From: Kitasatospora sp. DSM 101779
GTDB taxonomy: Bacteria > Actinomycetota > Actinomycetes > Streptomycetales > Streptomycetaceae
DNA length: 63,523 nt
Assembly (NCBI RefSeq): GCF_025655475.1
Contig: NZ_JAHTIK010000001.1
Coordinates: 8,019,265 to 8,082,787, forward strand
Direction: 5' to 3'
This document shows, one piece after another, positions 7,154 through 16,467 of this stretch. The number at the start of each line of letters is the position of its first letter. Position 1 is the stretch's first letter. The notes below the pieces were generated by a model. The model saw only the letters and a list, made by a program, of their open reading frames with translations, made no database searches and was not told the DNA's origin. Position numbers and translations under genes: made by a program.

Positions 7154-8644
7154 TCAGGTCGTGATCCGTGCGCAGGCCGTGACCGCATCCCGGGCCGGCC
7201 GGAACCACGTCCCCAGCGCCGCGTGCAGGCCGTCGCCCGTGCTGCCCTGCCAGGCCACGTAGCAGTCGGGACGGAGCAGCAGCGCGGTGTCGAGGCCCGG
7301 GACGGCGACGGTGTCGACGTACGGCGCCCACGGACCCGTGTCGAGGGTGCCGGTGGGGTCCAGCAGGAGCGCACGGCCCGTCCGGGTCAGATCGCGCAGG
7401 CCCGGCGCGTCCGGTGCCCACCGCCCGACGAGCGGCCCGGTGGCCGGGCCCATGTCGTAGGTGATGTCGGCGCCGGCCATCAGCTCCGCGATGTGCTGCC
7501 GAGCGGCGACCGGGGCCAGCAGTTCGGCGAACAGTTCGCGCAGCGCCGTCACCTCGCCGCCGGGCCGGATCAGCATCGACTGCGCCCGGGTGTGCATCGC
7601 GACACGCCGCGCCGCAGGGAGGCGTTCCGACTCGTAGCTGTCCAGCAGGCCCTCGGGTGCGAGGCCGCGTACCGCCGCCGCGAGCTTCCAGCCCAGGTTC
7701 ACGGCGTCCTGGAGGCCCAGGTTCAGCCCCGGGCCGCCGATCGCCGAGTGGACGTGCGCGGCGTCCCCGAGCAGGAACACGCGGCCCGCGCGGTAGCGCG
7801 AGGCGATCCGGGTGTTGCCGCCGAACAGGCGCCTCATCAGGTGCGGTCCCGGTCCGGTCGGCGGGTGGAGCGGGACGTCCGCGCCGAGCACGCGGGCGGC
7901 GCTCGCACGCAGTTCGCCGAGGGACGCCTCACCCTCCTCGGGCAGCCCCCACTCCGTGGTGCTGATCAGCGGATCGCGCCCCGGGAACGGCGCCCAGGCG
8001 ATCACGCCGTGCTCGGTCCGCAGGTGCCGGAACGGCGGGACGGTGCCGAATCCCGGCACGGCCAAGCCGCCGCCGGCATCCACCGCCCCCGGCGGCACGG
8101 CCACGTGCCCGCTGAAGGACACCGAGTCGTCCCTGGTCACCCCCGGGAAGTCGATCCCGGCGAGCGTGCGGACGACGCTGTGCCCGCCGTCGGCGCCGAC
8201 CAGGTACGCCGCCTCGACCGGCTCCCGTCCGGCCGTCTCCACGACCACGGAGTGCTCGCGCTGCTCCAGGCCGGTGATCTCGTGGCCGCGGCGCACCTCG
8301 ACACCCAGCTCGGCCGCGCGGTCGCCGAGCACCTGCTCGATGCGGCGTTGCGGCACCGCCAGCGTGTGGAGCGGGTTGTCCGGCAGGTCGGCCAGAGCGA
8401 GCGGGAACGCCCCGAACACGAAGGCGGGCGCCGGCGAGGGCACCGCGCCGGGGGCGGTGAGGCGCTCGTACAGCCCGCGGCGGTCGAGCATGCGCACGAC
8501 CTGGCCGACGAGCCCGTTCGCCCGCTGCTCGGTGGTCGGTGCGGTCAGGCGTTCCAGGACGAGCGGGCGCACGCCGGCCAGGGCCAGTTCACAGGCGAGC
8601 ATCAGGCCGTTGGGGCCGGCGCCCGCGATGACGACGTCGATCAT
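7154..8644 (-). CDS. FAD-dependent aromatic monooxygenase (PheA/TfdB family)
   Basis: 496 residues. The start is the ATG at 8644 with GAGGAG 7 bases upstream; the frame stays open far upstream but is then antisense to other genes. Motifs: GAGPNGLMLACELALAG (FAD/ADP Rossmann, residues 7-23), ADGGHSVVR (DG motif, about residue 160) and the GD motif GRVFLLGDAAHVHSAIGG, followed by PGLNLGLQDAVNLGWKLA. This is the class A flavoprotein group of phenol, rifampicin and polyketide hydroxylases. The TetR gene 79 bp upstream on the same strand probably controls it. An antibiotic-modifying or aromatic-degrading role is likely. Confidence 0.92.
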   Translation of the reverse strand: MIDVVIAGAGPNGLMLACELALAGVRPLVLERLTAPTTEQRANGLVGQVVRMLDRRGLYERLTAPGAVPSPAPAFVFGAFPLALADLPDNPLHTLAVPQRRIEQVLGDRAAELGVEVRRGHEITGLEQREHSVVVETAGREPVEAAYLVGADGGHSVVRTLAGIDFPGVTRDDSVSFSGHVAVPPGAVDAGGGLAVPGFGTVPPFRHLRTEHGVIAWAPFPGRDPLISTTEWGLPEEGEASLGELRASAARVLGADVPLHPPTGPGPHLMRRLFGGNTRIASRYRAGRVFLLGDAAHVHSAIGGPGLNLGLQDAVNLGWKLAAAVRGLAPEGLLDSYESERLPAARRVAMHTRAQSMLIRPGGEVTALRELFAELLAPVAARQHIAELMAGADITYDMGPATGPLVGRWAPDAPGLRDLTRTGRALLLDPTGTLDTGPWAPYVDTVAVPGLDTALLLRPDCYVAWQGSTGDGLHAALGTWFRPARDAVTACARITT

Positions 8645-8723
8645 GGTGTGGCTCCTCTTCCGGGCAGGGGACGGCGGCCCGGCGGTGCATGCACCGGGCT
8701 GCCCGTCCGCCGTCGGCGGTGGA

Positions 8724-9329
8724 TCAGGGCGTGGGAAGGCCCGCCGCGATCTGTGCGAGCGCGTCCGCGACCAGGTGGTGGACCGGCACCGGCGGCGCGG
8801 TGCGCAGATGGTGGGCCATGGCGGTGTTCGTCGCCGCCATGACGGCGGAGGCGACGAGGTGCGGGTAGAGGTCCCGCTCCGGATCGGTGTTGGTGCGGTC
8901 GGCGACGGCGGCGGCGATCTCCGCCTCGGCGACCGCTCCGGCCTTGAGCATCTCGCCCTGCAGCGCGGGCTCGGCGAGCACGGCGCGCACACCAGCCGCC
9001 CACTGTGCCGGGTCGCCGACGGGGTTCGCCGTCGCGGCGGCGTCGGGTGCGAACCGCGACACCACCGCGCGGGTGATCGCATCCCAGAGCGGCTCGTCGG
9101 GGCCCTCGCGCAGTGCTTCGGCGATGCCGAGGCAGCGGTCGAGGTGGCGGGAGACGATCGCCTCGCCCTTGCCGGCGAAGTAGTTGTTGAAGGTCCGCGG
9201 CGACACGCCGGCCGCGGCGGCGATGTCCTCCACCCGGACGTTCCCGAACCCGCGCTCCACGGTGAGCCGCAGCGCGGCCCAGCTGAGCGCCGCACGCGTC
9301 TCGGCCTTCTTCTGTTCCCGCAACCCCAT
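8724..9329 (-). CDS. TetR family transcriptional regulator
   Basis: 201 residues from the ATG at 9329, starting MGLREQKKAETRAALSWAAL. The helix-turn-helix is VEDIAAAAGVSPRTFNNYFAGKGE (about residues 36-59), typical TetR, followed by a helical ligand domain. The open frame extends upstream but that part has no coding character. It precedes the FAD monooxygenase by 79 bp on the same strand, probably as a self-regulated operon. A TTGCGC palindrome lies 54 bp upstream. Confidence 0.92.
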   Translation of the reverse strand: MGLREQKKAETRAALSWAALRLTVERGFGNVRVEDIAAAAGVSPRTFNNYFAGKGEAIVSRHLDRCLGIAEALREGPDEPLWDAITRAVVSRFAPDAAATANPVGDPAQWAAGVRAVLAEPALQGEMLKAGAVAEAEIAAAVADRTNTDPERDLYPHLVASAVMAATNTAMAHHLRTAPPVPVHHLVADALAQIAAGLPTP

Positions 9330-9382
9330 GCGGCAACCGTACCCAAAAGTGCGGGCCACGCAAAGATGCGCGCCCAGCAAAA

Positions 9383-9397
9383 TTGCGCAAAGCGCAA
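9383..9397. promoter_or_regulatory. Candidate TetR operator
   Basis: TTGCGC-AAA-GCGCAA is a perfect 15-bp palindrome in an unusually A-rich patch 54 bp upstream of the TetR start, the usual place for an autoregulatory TetR operator. Confidence 0.6.
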
Positions 9398-9712
9398 CTT
9401 CTGTTCCCGGCGGCGGCCTGGCGGCGGCTGGTCGCGGCTGGTCGCGGCCTGTGAGGCCGCCATCCGGGCCGCGCCGGTCGTCGGCTGTCGTGGCCGCCCG
9501 TCCCCGACTGTCCGGACCGGCGCCGTTGACGTCCGACCCGATACCGGATTCTGACCTCTCCGCAACCTCGTACCCACGGGTGCGGTGGCAGGATCGCGTC
9601 CCCGTGCCGGTTGTCGCACGGTTCCGTTCGTCCACGGACCGACGTCACCGTCCGGTGGCCCCGCGGCCTCCCCCCGACCTGCCCGGCCCGCTGACCCAGG
9701 AGGACCCACCGC

Positions 9713-10636
9713 ATGCACCGTCTCACCCTCCGCGCTCCCCGTACCCTCGCCGCGGGGGCGGCCCTCCTGGCGGGAACCGTGCTGTTGACCGCGTGCGGCA
9801 GCTCCGACGCTGGCAAGCCCAGCGAGGACGACCTGCACGCCCGGCTGCCGGAGAGCGTCCGCACCAAGGGGGTCCTCAAGATCGCCTCCGACCTGAACTA
9901 CGCGCCGGTGGAGTTCAAGGCCTCGGACGGCTCCCCGGTCGGCATCGACCCGGACATCGCCACGGCGCTCGGCAAGCAGCTCGGTGTGACGGTGGAGTTC
10001 ACCGACACCGCGTTCGACAAGCTGATACCGGGCCTGCAGGCCGGCGAGTTCGACCTGGCGATGTCCGCGATGACGGACAACCGGCAGCGCCGCGAGGGCA
10101 CCGACGACAACGGCAAGGTGGTCAACCCGGGCGTCGACTTCGTCGACTACTTCATCGCCGGCACCCAGATGCTCGTGCCGAAGGGCAACCAGTACGGCAT
10201 CGCGAAGCTGGACGACCTGTGCGGCCACACCGTGGCACTGCAGCGCGGCACCACCCAGGCCACCATCATCGATCGCCAGGTCGGCGCCTGCGCCCGGCTG
10301 CGCAAGCCGCTGACGGTGAAGCTGTTCGACAACGACAACGAGGCGCTCGCCGAGGTGGCCGCAGGCCGTGCCGACGCGGACCTGAACGACTACCCGGTGG
10401 CCGCCTACGTCGCCGCGAAGGGCGGCCCGAACGGCGCCAAGTTCGACGTGGCCGGCGCCCAGCTGCAGCCGTCGCCGTACGGAATCGCCGTCGACAGGAA
10501 GAACACCGAACTGCGCGACGTCCTGGTGAGGGCGCTGAACCAGATGATCCGCAGCAACGAGTACGAGACCATCCTGCGGAAGTGGGGCGTCACCGCAGGT
10601 GCGGTGCAGAACGCCGTCGTCAACGGCGGCTTCTGA
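9713..10636 (+). CDS. ABC transporter solute-binding lipoprotein (family 3)
   Basis: 307 residues. A lipoprotein signal peptide ends in the lipobox LLTAC at about residue 25, so the mature protein is anchored outside the membrane. The body matches the amino-acid/ectoine-type family 3 binding proteins: VLKIASDLNYAPVEF, the GIDPDIATALGKQLGV domain start, then FDLAMSAMTDNRQR. The start has AGGAGG upstream. No permease or ATPase gene is adjacent, so the transporter partner must be encoded elsewhere or the gene is an orphan. The ligand is probably a polar amino acid or derivative, not determinable here. Confidence 0.9.
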   Translation: MHRLTLRAPRTLAAGAALLAGTVLLTACGSSDAGKPSEDDLHARLPESVRTKGVLKIASDLNYAPVEFKASDGSPVGIDPDIATALGKQLGVTVEFTDTAFDKLIPGLQAGEFDLAMSAMTDNRQRREGTDDNGKVVNPGVDFVDYFIAGTQMLVPKGNQYGIAKLDDLCGHTVALQRGTTQATIIDRQVGACARLRKPLTVKLFDNDNEALAEVAAGRADADLNDYPVAAYVAAKGGPNGAKFDVAGAQLQPSPYGIAVDRKNTELRDVLVRALNQMIRSNEYETILRKWGVTAGAVQNAVVNGGF

Positions 10637-10842
10637 CGGAGCACCGCATCCGGGGCCCGTCGGGTCCGGGCGGTGACAGTGCCGCCCGCCCGCCGCGGCC
10701 CGGGGCCTCGCCCCGCCGTGATCGTCCACGGGGTGCTGTGACACAGCTGGTACTCCCGCGCCCGGAACCGATGGTTCGTCATCTGGCAGACTGAGCCGCG
10801 ACTTGACGATCTTTCGGCGAAGGTCACGACGAGGGGGCCGGC

Positions 10843-12624
10843 ATGTGGGGGCGGGGGACCGTGCTCGGGGGGCGCTACACGCTCACCGACCGGGTCGGAG
10901 TCGGCGGTATGGGCGAGGTCTGGCGCGCCGACGACGGCGTGCTGAAGCGGCAGGTCGCCGTCAAGATCATGCAGCCGGGGCTGCTCGAGGACCGCAGTTT
11001 CACCGAGCGGTTCAGGCGCGAGGCGCGAATCCTCGCCACCCTCCGGCACCCGGGCATCGTGCACGTGCACGACTACGCGGAGCCGGGCGGCGAGTCGGAC
11101 CAGCAGATCGCCTACATCGTCATGGAGTTCATCGACGGGCGCCCGCTGAACTCCGTCCTGGCGGCAGAGGGCCCGATGGTGCCCGCGCGGGCGCTCGGCA
11201 TCCTGGCCGACGCGCTGGACGCGCTGCACGCCGCGCACCGGCAGGACATCGTGCACCGCGACCTGAAGCCGTCCAACCTGATGGTGCGCAGCGATGGCGG
11301 CGTGACGGTGACCGACTTCGGCATCGCCCACGCGATGGCCGGGACGAAGATCACCACCACCAACTCGGTGCTCGGCACCGCCCTCTACATCGCCCCCGAG
11401 CAGGCCGACGGCAAACCGACCACCCCGCTCTGCGACCTGTACTCGATCGGCGTGGTCTGCTTCGAACTGCTCACCGGCCGGCTGCCGTTCACCGGGGAGA
11501 CGGTCCTGGAGATCGTGCTCAAGCACATCCAGCAGCCCCCGCCCCGGCTGTCCGACGAATTCCCGCGAGCCGTCCGCGACTTCGTCGCCACCGCCCTGGC
11601 CAAGGACCCGGCCCAGCGCTTCCCCGACGCCGGCGCGATGGCGGCCGCCGCCCGCGCGGCAGCGGCCCGGCCGGGCGCCGGGCAGGCGGTCCGTGAACCC
11701 ACCGTGTTCGCGACCGTGCCCGAGCCCGTCCCGCGGGAGGCGCCGCAGGCCGAGACTCCCCGCCCCGCTCCTGCCGAGCCCCAGCAGCGGCGGCGCAGCC
11801 GACTGATCGTCCCGATCGTCATCCCGGTGGTGATCTCGGCCGGGGTCGGCAGTGTGGTCCTGGTCGAGCAGGCCCCGTGGCAGTCCCGCGCACAAGGGGC
11901 CGGGCAGCAGCCCTCGGTGACGGCCCCGGTCAGCCCGGGCGCCGCGGCGGGCAGCACGACCGGCACCGGCGCCGCATCGCCCCTGCCGGGCAGCCCCACC
12001 GGCCCGCCGACCGCACCGGGCCAGCAGACGGGCAACCCGGCGCCCGACCAGGCCGGCGCGGGTGGTGCTACCGGTGGTGGCGCCGCAGGCGGTGCCGCCG
12101 CGGGCACCGGTACGGGCGGGGGCGCCGACAACACCGGGGGAGCCGCCCGGCCGCCCGCCAACACCCCGGCCACCACGGCAGCCGCGACCACCCCGGCGCA
12201 GAGCGGGCCGCCCCAGGGCTGCGGCGGCACCGGCTGGGGCCACATCACCGGCGTCGGCAGCGGCCAGCGGCTGGGCCTCGCCGCAGCGGGCCTGGCGGGC
12301 GGGACCAGCGCGGTGGTGGGCCGCAACACGTCCTACGGCTGGATCCGCTCGGCCCCCGACCCGGGCGGCTGGTACAGCCTCTACCCCTGCAATATGAGCA
12401 AGCCGGGACTCGTCCAGAACGGCAACAGGGTCGAACTCTCCTCGGGCTTCAGCGTCACCTATCGCTGGACGGTGAGCAGCGCGCCCACCCAGGGCGCCGT
12501 CTACCTCAAGGACTACAGCAGCTCGACCTGCCTGACCGACAACGGCGCCGGCAGCGCGGCGACCATGCAGACCTGCACGCCGGGCAACCGGTCGCAGCAG
12601 TGGTTCATCCCCCCGTCGGGCTGA
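10843..12624 (+). CDS. Membrane Ser/Thr protein kinase with ricin-like C-terminal domain
   Basis: 593 residues. The cytoplasmic kinase domain (about 10-280) is complete: glycine loop GVGGMGEV (19-26), VAVK with Lys41, HRDLKPSN with catalytic Asp140, DFG at 158-160, APEQ and a DLYSIGVV helix. A Pro-rich linker leads to one membrane helix (about 321-341). A long Gly/Ala/Thr/Pro-rich stretch follows, then a Cys-containing extracytoplasmic domain (about 465-593) ending in NRSQQWFIPP, a QxW-type beta-trefoil signature. This is PknB-like signalling with a probable carbohydrate-sensing exterior in place of PASTA repeats. Transcribed alone. Confidence 0.93.
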   Translation: MWGRGTVLGGRYTLTDRVGVGGMGEVWRADDGVLKRQVAVKIMQPGLLEDRSFTERFRREARILATLRHPGIVHVHDYAEPGGESDQQIAYIVMEFIDGRPLNSVLAAEGPMVPARALGILADALDALHAAHRQDIVHRDLKPSNLMVRSDGGVTVTDFGIAHAMAGTKITTTNSVLGTALYIAPEQADGKPTTPLCDLYSIGVVCFELLTGRLPFTGETVLEIVLKHIQQPPPRLSDEFPRAVRDFVATALAKDPAQRFPDAGAMAAAARAAAARPGAGQAVREPTVFATVPEPVPREAPQAETPRPAPAEPQQRRRSRLIVPIVIPVVISAGVGSVVLVEQAPWQSRAQGAGQQPSVTAPVSPGAAAGSTTGTGAASPLPGSPTGPPTAPGQQTGNPAPDQAGAGGATGGGAAGGAAAGTGTGGGADNTGGAARPPANTPATTAAATTPAQSGPPQGCGGTGWGHITGVGSGQRLGLAAAGLAGGTSAVVGRNTSYGWIRSAPDPGGWYSLYPCNMSKPGLVQNGNRVELSSGFSVTYRWTVSSAPTQGAVYLKDYSSSTCLTDNGAGSAATMQTCTPGNRSQQWFIPPSG

Positions 12625-12687
12625 ACAGCTCGCCGGCGGCACCGGGTCCGCAGGTTCAAGTCCCACGGTCGACGGGTGCGGTGACGG

Positions 12688-12918
12688 GCATACGCGCCGG
12701 ACCGCGAGATCCAGACCTTCGTCACCAACCTGAGCTGCTTCTAAGACGGCGGCGAGGACGGCTCCAACCCCTCGGTGTTCGACGGGGCGAGAATCACTCC
12801 GGCCGGGTCGCCCTTCCCGAGCGCTGCCGGACAGAAGGGGGAGGCGAAGAACAGCGGCGAGCAGGCGTTCATCATGCTGACCGTCCAGCCCTGGCCGAAC
12901 TACTCCGACCGCCGCTGA
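12688..12918 (+). pseudogene. Unidentified coding remnant with an in-frame TAA
   Basis: One frame reads as protein (EIQTFVTNLSCF, then DGGEDGSNPSVFDGARITPA, later EAKNSGEQAFIMLTVQPWPN) but is interrupted by TAA at 12742-12744 and ends at TGA 12916-12918. No start codon or ribosome site is visible, and the kinase stop is 64 bp upstream. It looks like the decayed tail of a gene. The family is not recognised. Confidence 0.35.
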
Positions 12919-13095
12919 CAGCCCGGCTGCGCCCCGCTCTTCACCACCGCCGCGTCGCCCTGACGGCCCGACAGCTCCCTGGCCGACCTGCCCTGTGCCC
13001 TTCCCGCCGTGCCGGCCCCGGCCGGACGGCAGAAGACCGACGACTGCGGGTGCCGCCGCGGGCTGCGGGTGTGGCAAGCGGCCTTTCACCAAAGC

Positions 13096-13134
13096 GAAGC
13101 GGGCCTTCGACCGAACCGGTCGAAGGCCCGCTTC
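13096..13134. terminator. Strong terminator hairpin
   Basis: A perfect 17-bp stem (GAAGCGGGCCTTCGACC and complement) with loop GAACC lies 70 bp after the ppnP stop on the reverse strand. It also blocks forward read-through from the kinase region. Confidence 0.88.
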
Positions 13135-13203
13135 TGCTCTGCTCTCCGCGTGTTCACCGCCGGGCGTCGGAGTCCGTGGTGGTTCCGGCCGTGGCGGACG
13201 GGG

Positions 13204-13485
13204 TCAGTGGTATTCGCAGAGGTAGGCGGTCTCGCCGTCGACCTTGAGACGGAACGTGCTCTCGCCGGGGACGTCGAACCGGGCGCCGGCGGCGAAGGTC
13301 TCCCACGCGAGGGCGCCGGGGAGCTGGACGGTGAGGGCGCCGCTGATCACGTGCATGGTTTCCGGCGCGGCGGTGCCGAACTCGTACTCGCCGGGGGCCA
13401 TGACACCGATGGTCGCGCGCCCGTGCTCCTGCTTGAAGGCGATCGACGTGACGGTGCCGTCGAAGTACTCGTTGACCGTGAACAT
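13204..13485 (-). CDS. ppnP: Pyrimidine/purine nucleoside phosphorylase PpnP
   Basis: 93 residues, the normal length of the PpnP (DUF1255, YaiE) cupin family. Diagnostic stretches are NEYFDGTVTSIAF at the start, GVMAPGEYEFGTAAPETMHV, ISGALTVQLPG and the end ETAYLCEY. The enzyme phosphorolyses several nucleosides to base and ribose-1-phosphate in the cytosol. A single-gene unit: the 13096 hairpin lies downstream and the ATP-grasp gene is divergent. Confidence 0.93.
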   Translation of the reverse strand: MFTVNEYFDGTVTSIAFKQEHGRATIGVMAPGEYEFGTAAPETMHVISGALTVQLPGALAWETFAAGARFDVPGESTFRLKVDGETAYLCEYH

Positions 13486-13741
13486 GGGCGTTCTCCTGGA
13501 GGCGGGCGGGAACGAGCGGGCTGCTCGCCGCGTGCTGGGTGTCGGCAGGGGAAGTTACCGGTGGTGCTGTCGGGGCTGGTGACCCGTCTCGCTCCGTGAG
13601 CTCGTTCGGCGGCGGGCTGGCGGTGGCCGGCTCCGCTCGGGGCCGTCCGACCGCTGACCGATCGACCGTCCGGTAACTGGGCTGCGGTGGTGGGGGCGGC
13701 GCGGCTAGCGTGGCGGTCTTGCGGACCGGAGGGGGATTGCG

Positions 13742-14524
13742 GTGCTGGTCATGCCGGGGCGGCGGACGTCGACGATGGAGTTGCTGGCCGACGAGGCGGT
13801 GGGACGTGGGACGGCGGTCCGGGCGGCCGAGGAGCTTGACGCGGTGGCGGGCCCGGTGCACTGGTACGGCGGGCCGCTCGCAGGTGCGCGGCTGGCCGAC
13901 CGGTGCGGGTTCGCGCTGCTCGAGCCGGTGGACGACTGGCTCGCCGATCTGCCGGAGGAGTTCACCGGCCGTCGGATCCGGTCGGGGACGGTCGCGGACG
14001 CGCGGGCGCTCGATCGGCCGATGTTCGTCAAGCCGCCGCGCGACAAGTCCTTCCCGGCGGACGTCTACGCCGACGGTTCCCGGCTGCCTGCCGGGCTGGA
14101 CGCGCGAACGCCGGCGCTCTTCTCGGAGGTGGTGACGTTCGCGGCCGAGTACCGGCTGTTCCTGTTGGACGGGCGGATCGCCACGGCGAGCCGTTATGCC
14201 GTGTTCGGCCGGCTCGATGCCCGCCCGCTGCGCATGGACAGCACGGACCGTGCTGACCGCGCCACGGCTGCGGAGATTGCGGAGTTCGTCGGCCGGCTGG
14301 TCGCCGTGGCCGGGCACACCCTGCCGAGTGCCGTCGTGGTGGACGTCGGCCAGCTGCTCGACCCGTACCGTCCGGGGCATCGCTGGGCCGTGGTGGAGGC
14401 CAACATGGCGTGGTTCTCGAACGCGTATGCCGCCGATCCGGGGCGGGTGTTGGACGTGGTACTGCGAGCGGCGGGGCCGCGAGAGCGGGTACGGCCGGAC
14501 GATCTGGCGTTCGTCCGGCCCTGA
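13742..14524 (+). CDS. ATP-grasp domain protein (DUF4343-like)
   Basis: 260 residues, GTG start with GGAGGGGG 6 bases upstream. Features of the actinomycete ATP-grasp group: MFVKPPRDKSFPADVY (nucleotide-binding Lys), LFSEVVTFAAEYRLFLLDGRIAT and the metal-binding end WAVVEANMAWFSNAY near residues 215-229. Such proteins ligate a carboxylate to an amine using ATP and are often linked to peptide or RiPP tailoring. No precursor or partner gene is adjacent, so the substrate is unknown. Confidence 0.82.
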   Translation: MLVMPGRRTSTMELLADEAVGRGTAVRAAEELDAVAGPVHWYGGPLAGARLADRCGFALLEPVDDWLADLPEEFTGRRIRSGTVADARALDRPMFVKPPRDKSFPADVYADGSRLPAGLDARTPALFSEVVTFAAEYRLFLLDGRIATASRYAVFGRLDARPLRMDSTDRADRATAAEIAEFVGRLVAVAGHTLPSAVVVDVGQLLDPYRPGHRWAVVEANMAWFSNAYAADPGRVLDVVLRAAGPRERVRPDDLAFVRP

Positions 14525-15281
14525 CCCGTACGTGGCGACGGTCCGGTTCGGGCGGTGCCCAGGGGCCTCCGTGGCGGCCTGTGCGGGAGTTCTTTCCGCT
14601 CCGGTCCGCGGCCGGTTCGGCGCCGGACTGTCGCTGTTGCTGGGCAGCTCCAGGTGTCAGGCGTCGGGGTTCGTGAAGACGGGGTGGGGCGTTGTCCGCG
14701 CCTGGTCGGCTGCTTGTGCTGCCGGCCCGGGGGTCTGATTCGCGGCGGCGTCGGGTGCGGTGTGTGCGGGGGTGCCGATGTGCTCGTGTGTCCTGTGCTG
14801 GTCCTGGCTGCCCATGTCCGTCCGTTCTGTGTGGTGGTGACCGTGGGGAATGGGGAGTTCCCCGTGCTGGCGCGCTCATGCCGCTTGTCACCCGCACGGC
14901 TGCAGGGAGGTGCTGACGCCGCGTAGGCCGTGCGTGGGGGTCTGCGTCCCCGCCCGCTTCCCAGAGAACGTGGTGAACGAGCCGATCCCGTTCAGCACCG
15001 TCGGGGCCGGCGTTCGGCCCCCTTGCCCGACTGGGTCGGCTGGGTTCGCCTCTGTGGCCGCCGCTGTTCACCGAGGCCCCGACCGCACCGGCGACGCCAC
15101 GGGCAGCGCCACGCCGTGTGCGACCGGACCAACGGCACATCAGGTTGGTGTCGCCGGCGTGTCGGGCCGCAGGGTGGCGGGGCGTGTCGCCTGCCCGCGC
15201 CTGCCCTGAGTCCCTGCCTCTCGGTGCCTGGCCCGGGTGTCGGCGGTTCCCGTGCTGGGGGCCGCCGGGCCGGGTCGGTGG
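14525..15281. other. 757-bp gap without a supported gene
   Basis: No frame here shows convincing protein character or a good start. The composition is slightly less GC-rich and T/G-rich on the plus strand around 14640-14900. It may be decayed DNA. Confidence 0.5.
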
Positions 15282-15728
15282 TCAGTTCGGGGTGTGGTGC
15301 TCGCCGAGGGTGCGCAGGGCGTGGGTGAGTGCGGCGCGCTGTGGTTCGGTGAATCCGGCGGTCAGTTCGGCGTCGGTGGCTTCGGCGGCTTCGGTGCAGC
15401 GGGTGAGCAGGCGTCGGCCTTCGGGGGTGAGGTTGAGGACCTGGCGGCGGCGGTCCTGCGGGTCGCGGACGCGTTCGACCGCGCCGAGTTCCTGGAGCTG
15501 GTCGGCCAGCGCGACGATCAGGCTGGGAGCGACGCCGAGACGGGTGGCCAGTTCTTGCTGGGAGGCGGTCGGTCCGGCGTCGAGTGCGGCCAGCAGGCCG
15601 GCGTGCTTCGGCTTGAGTCCGAGTTCCTCGACCCGGTCGGCGAAGCGGTCGGACGCCAGGGCGCCGAGGGTGCCCAGGTTGTAGACGAGGGTGGCGCGCA
15701 GCGCCGCCGCTCCCTTGACATCGCTCAT
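15282..15728 (-). CDS. MarR family transcriptional regulator
   Basis: 148 residues. MarR core: LGLKPKHAGLLAALDAGPTASQQELATRLGV, recognition helix around SLIVALADQLQELGAVERV, wing RDPQDRRRQVLNLTPEG. Divergent from two small membrane-protein genes starting at 15788. The 59-bp gap holds repeated CGAATGAT/ATCGTTC elements (15733-15775) that could be its operator. It probably represses the membrane-protein pair and itself. Confidence 0.92.
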   Translation of the reverse strand: MSDVKGAAALRATLVYNLGTLGALASDRFADRVEELGLKPKHAGLLAALDAGPTASQQELATRLGVAPSLIVALADQLQELGAVERVRDPQDRRRQVLNLTPEGRRLLTRCTEAAEATDAELTAGFTEPQRAALTHALRTLGEHHTPN

Positions 15729-15787
15729 GGCACGAATGATACCGTTCCAATATCGTTCACAGCTCGAATGATTCAGGGGGAGATGGG

Positions 15788-16138
15788 ATGGGAGTTCTGG
15801 CGGCGGTCAACGCGCTGGCCGCGCTGGTGAGTGCGGGATCGAGTGTTGCGGGCGTGGTGCGCCCCGGCCTGGGGCTGCCCGCGGGTGAGCCGGTCACGGT
15901 CGGGACGCACGTGTATGCCCGGGCGTACTCCGCGCGGGCAGTGCCCCTGGGGGTGGCGACGGCGGTGGTGATGGCGGCGGGCACTGCGGCGGTGGCCTGG
16001 CCGATGTTGCTGGTGTCGGGCCTGGCGCAGGTGGGGGATTCGGCGATCGGCTTTCGGCTGCGGAACCTCGGTATGGGGTTCGGGGCCGGCGCGTTCGCGG
16101 TGCTGCACCTGGTCTCCGCCTGGTGGGTGGCCCGGTGA
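15788..16138 (+). CDS. Small membrane protein
   Basis: 116 residues with about four hydrophobic helices (LAAVNALAALVSAGSSVAGVV, LGVATAVVMAAGTAAVAWPMLL, further helices to the C terminus). GGGGGAG lies 5 bases before the ATG; an out-of-frame ATG sits between. It resembles small DUF4267-like proteins, without certainty. Its stop overlaps the next start (GTGA), so the two are translationally coupled and probably act together under the divergent MarR regulator. Confidence 0.75.
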   Translation: MGVLAAVNALAALVSAGSSVAGVVRPGLGLPAGEPVTVGTHVYARAYSARAVPLGVATAVVMAAGTAAVAWPMLLVSGLAQVGDSAIGFRLRNLGMGFGAGAFAVLHLVSAWWVAR

Positions 16139-16467
16139 GCGGCGTGACGGCGTTCGGGGTGTTGGCGTTCGGCGCGGAGGTGGCCGTCTACGCAGCGGCC
16201 GGCTGGTGGGCGTGGCGCAGGCCCGGCCGGCGCTCCGTGCGGCTGCTCGTCGCCGTGGTGGCGGTGGCGGGACTCGCCGTGCTGTGGGGGCAGTTCGCGG
16301 CACCGACGGCCGACCGTCCCCTGCACGGGCCGGTGCGGGTGGCGTTCGAGCTCTGCTGGTTCGGTGCGGGTGTGGCGGCCGCGGTCCGCGCGGGTGTCGC
16401 GAGGTCGCGGATGCGGCGGGGGCGGGGCCGGCCGGAAGAGGAGCCGGACGGCCGCCGCTCCGGGTGA
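16135..16467 (+). CDS. YrdB family (DUF2568) membrane protein
   Basis: 110 residues from GTG 16135, overlapping the upstream stop by GTGA; an alternative GTG at 16123 would add four residues. Three to four hydrophobic segments (FGAEVAVYAAAGWWAW, RLLVAVVAVAGLAVLWGQF with the family-like FAAPTADRPLHGPVRVAFEL). The C terminus is Arg/Glu-rich. YrdB proteins are of unknown function. Second gene of the MarR-linked pair. Confidence 0.78.
   Translation: MSGVTAFGVLAFGAEVAVYAAAGWWAWRRPGRRSVRLLVAVVAVAGLAVLWGQFAAPTADRPLHGPVRVAFELCWFGAGVAAAVRAGVARSRMRRGRGRPEEEPDGRRSG

Noticed and set aside
7154..10744. A 1196-codon reverse reading frame
   Set aside because: Only the part after ATG 8644 is the monooxygenase. 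The rest is antisense to TetR-region and solute-binding-protein DNA and reads as low-complexity sequence.
12640..12680. tRNA-like GGTTCAAGTCCC stretch
   Set aside because: The flanks do not pair as a T-arm and no acceptor or anticodon stem can be found.
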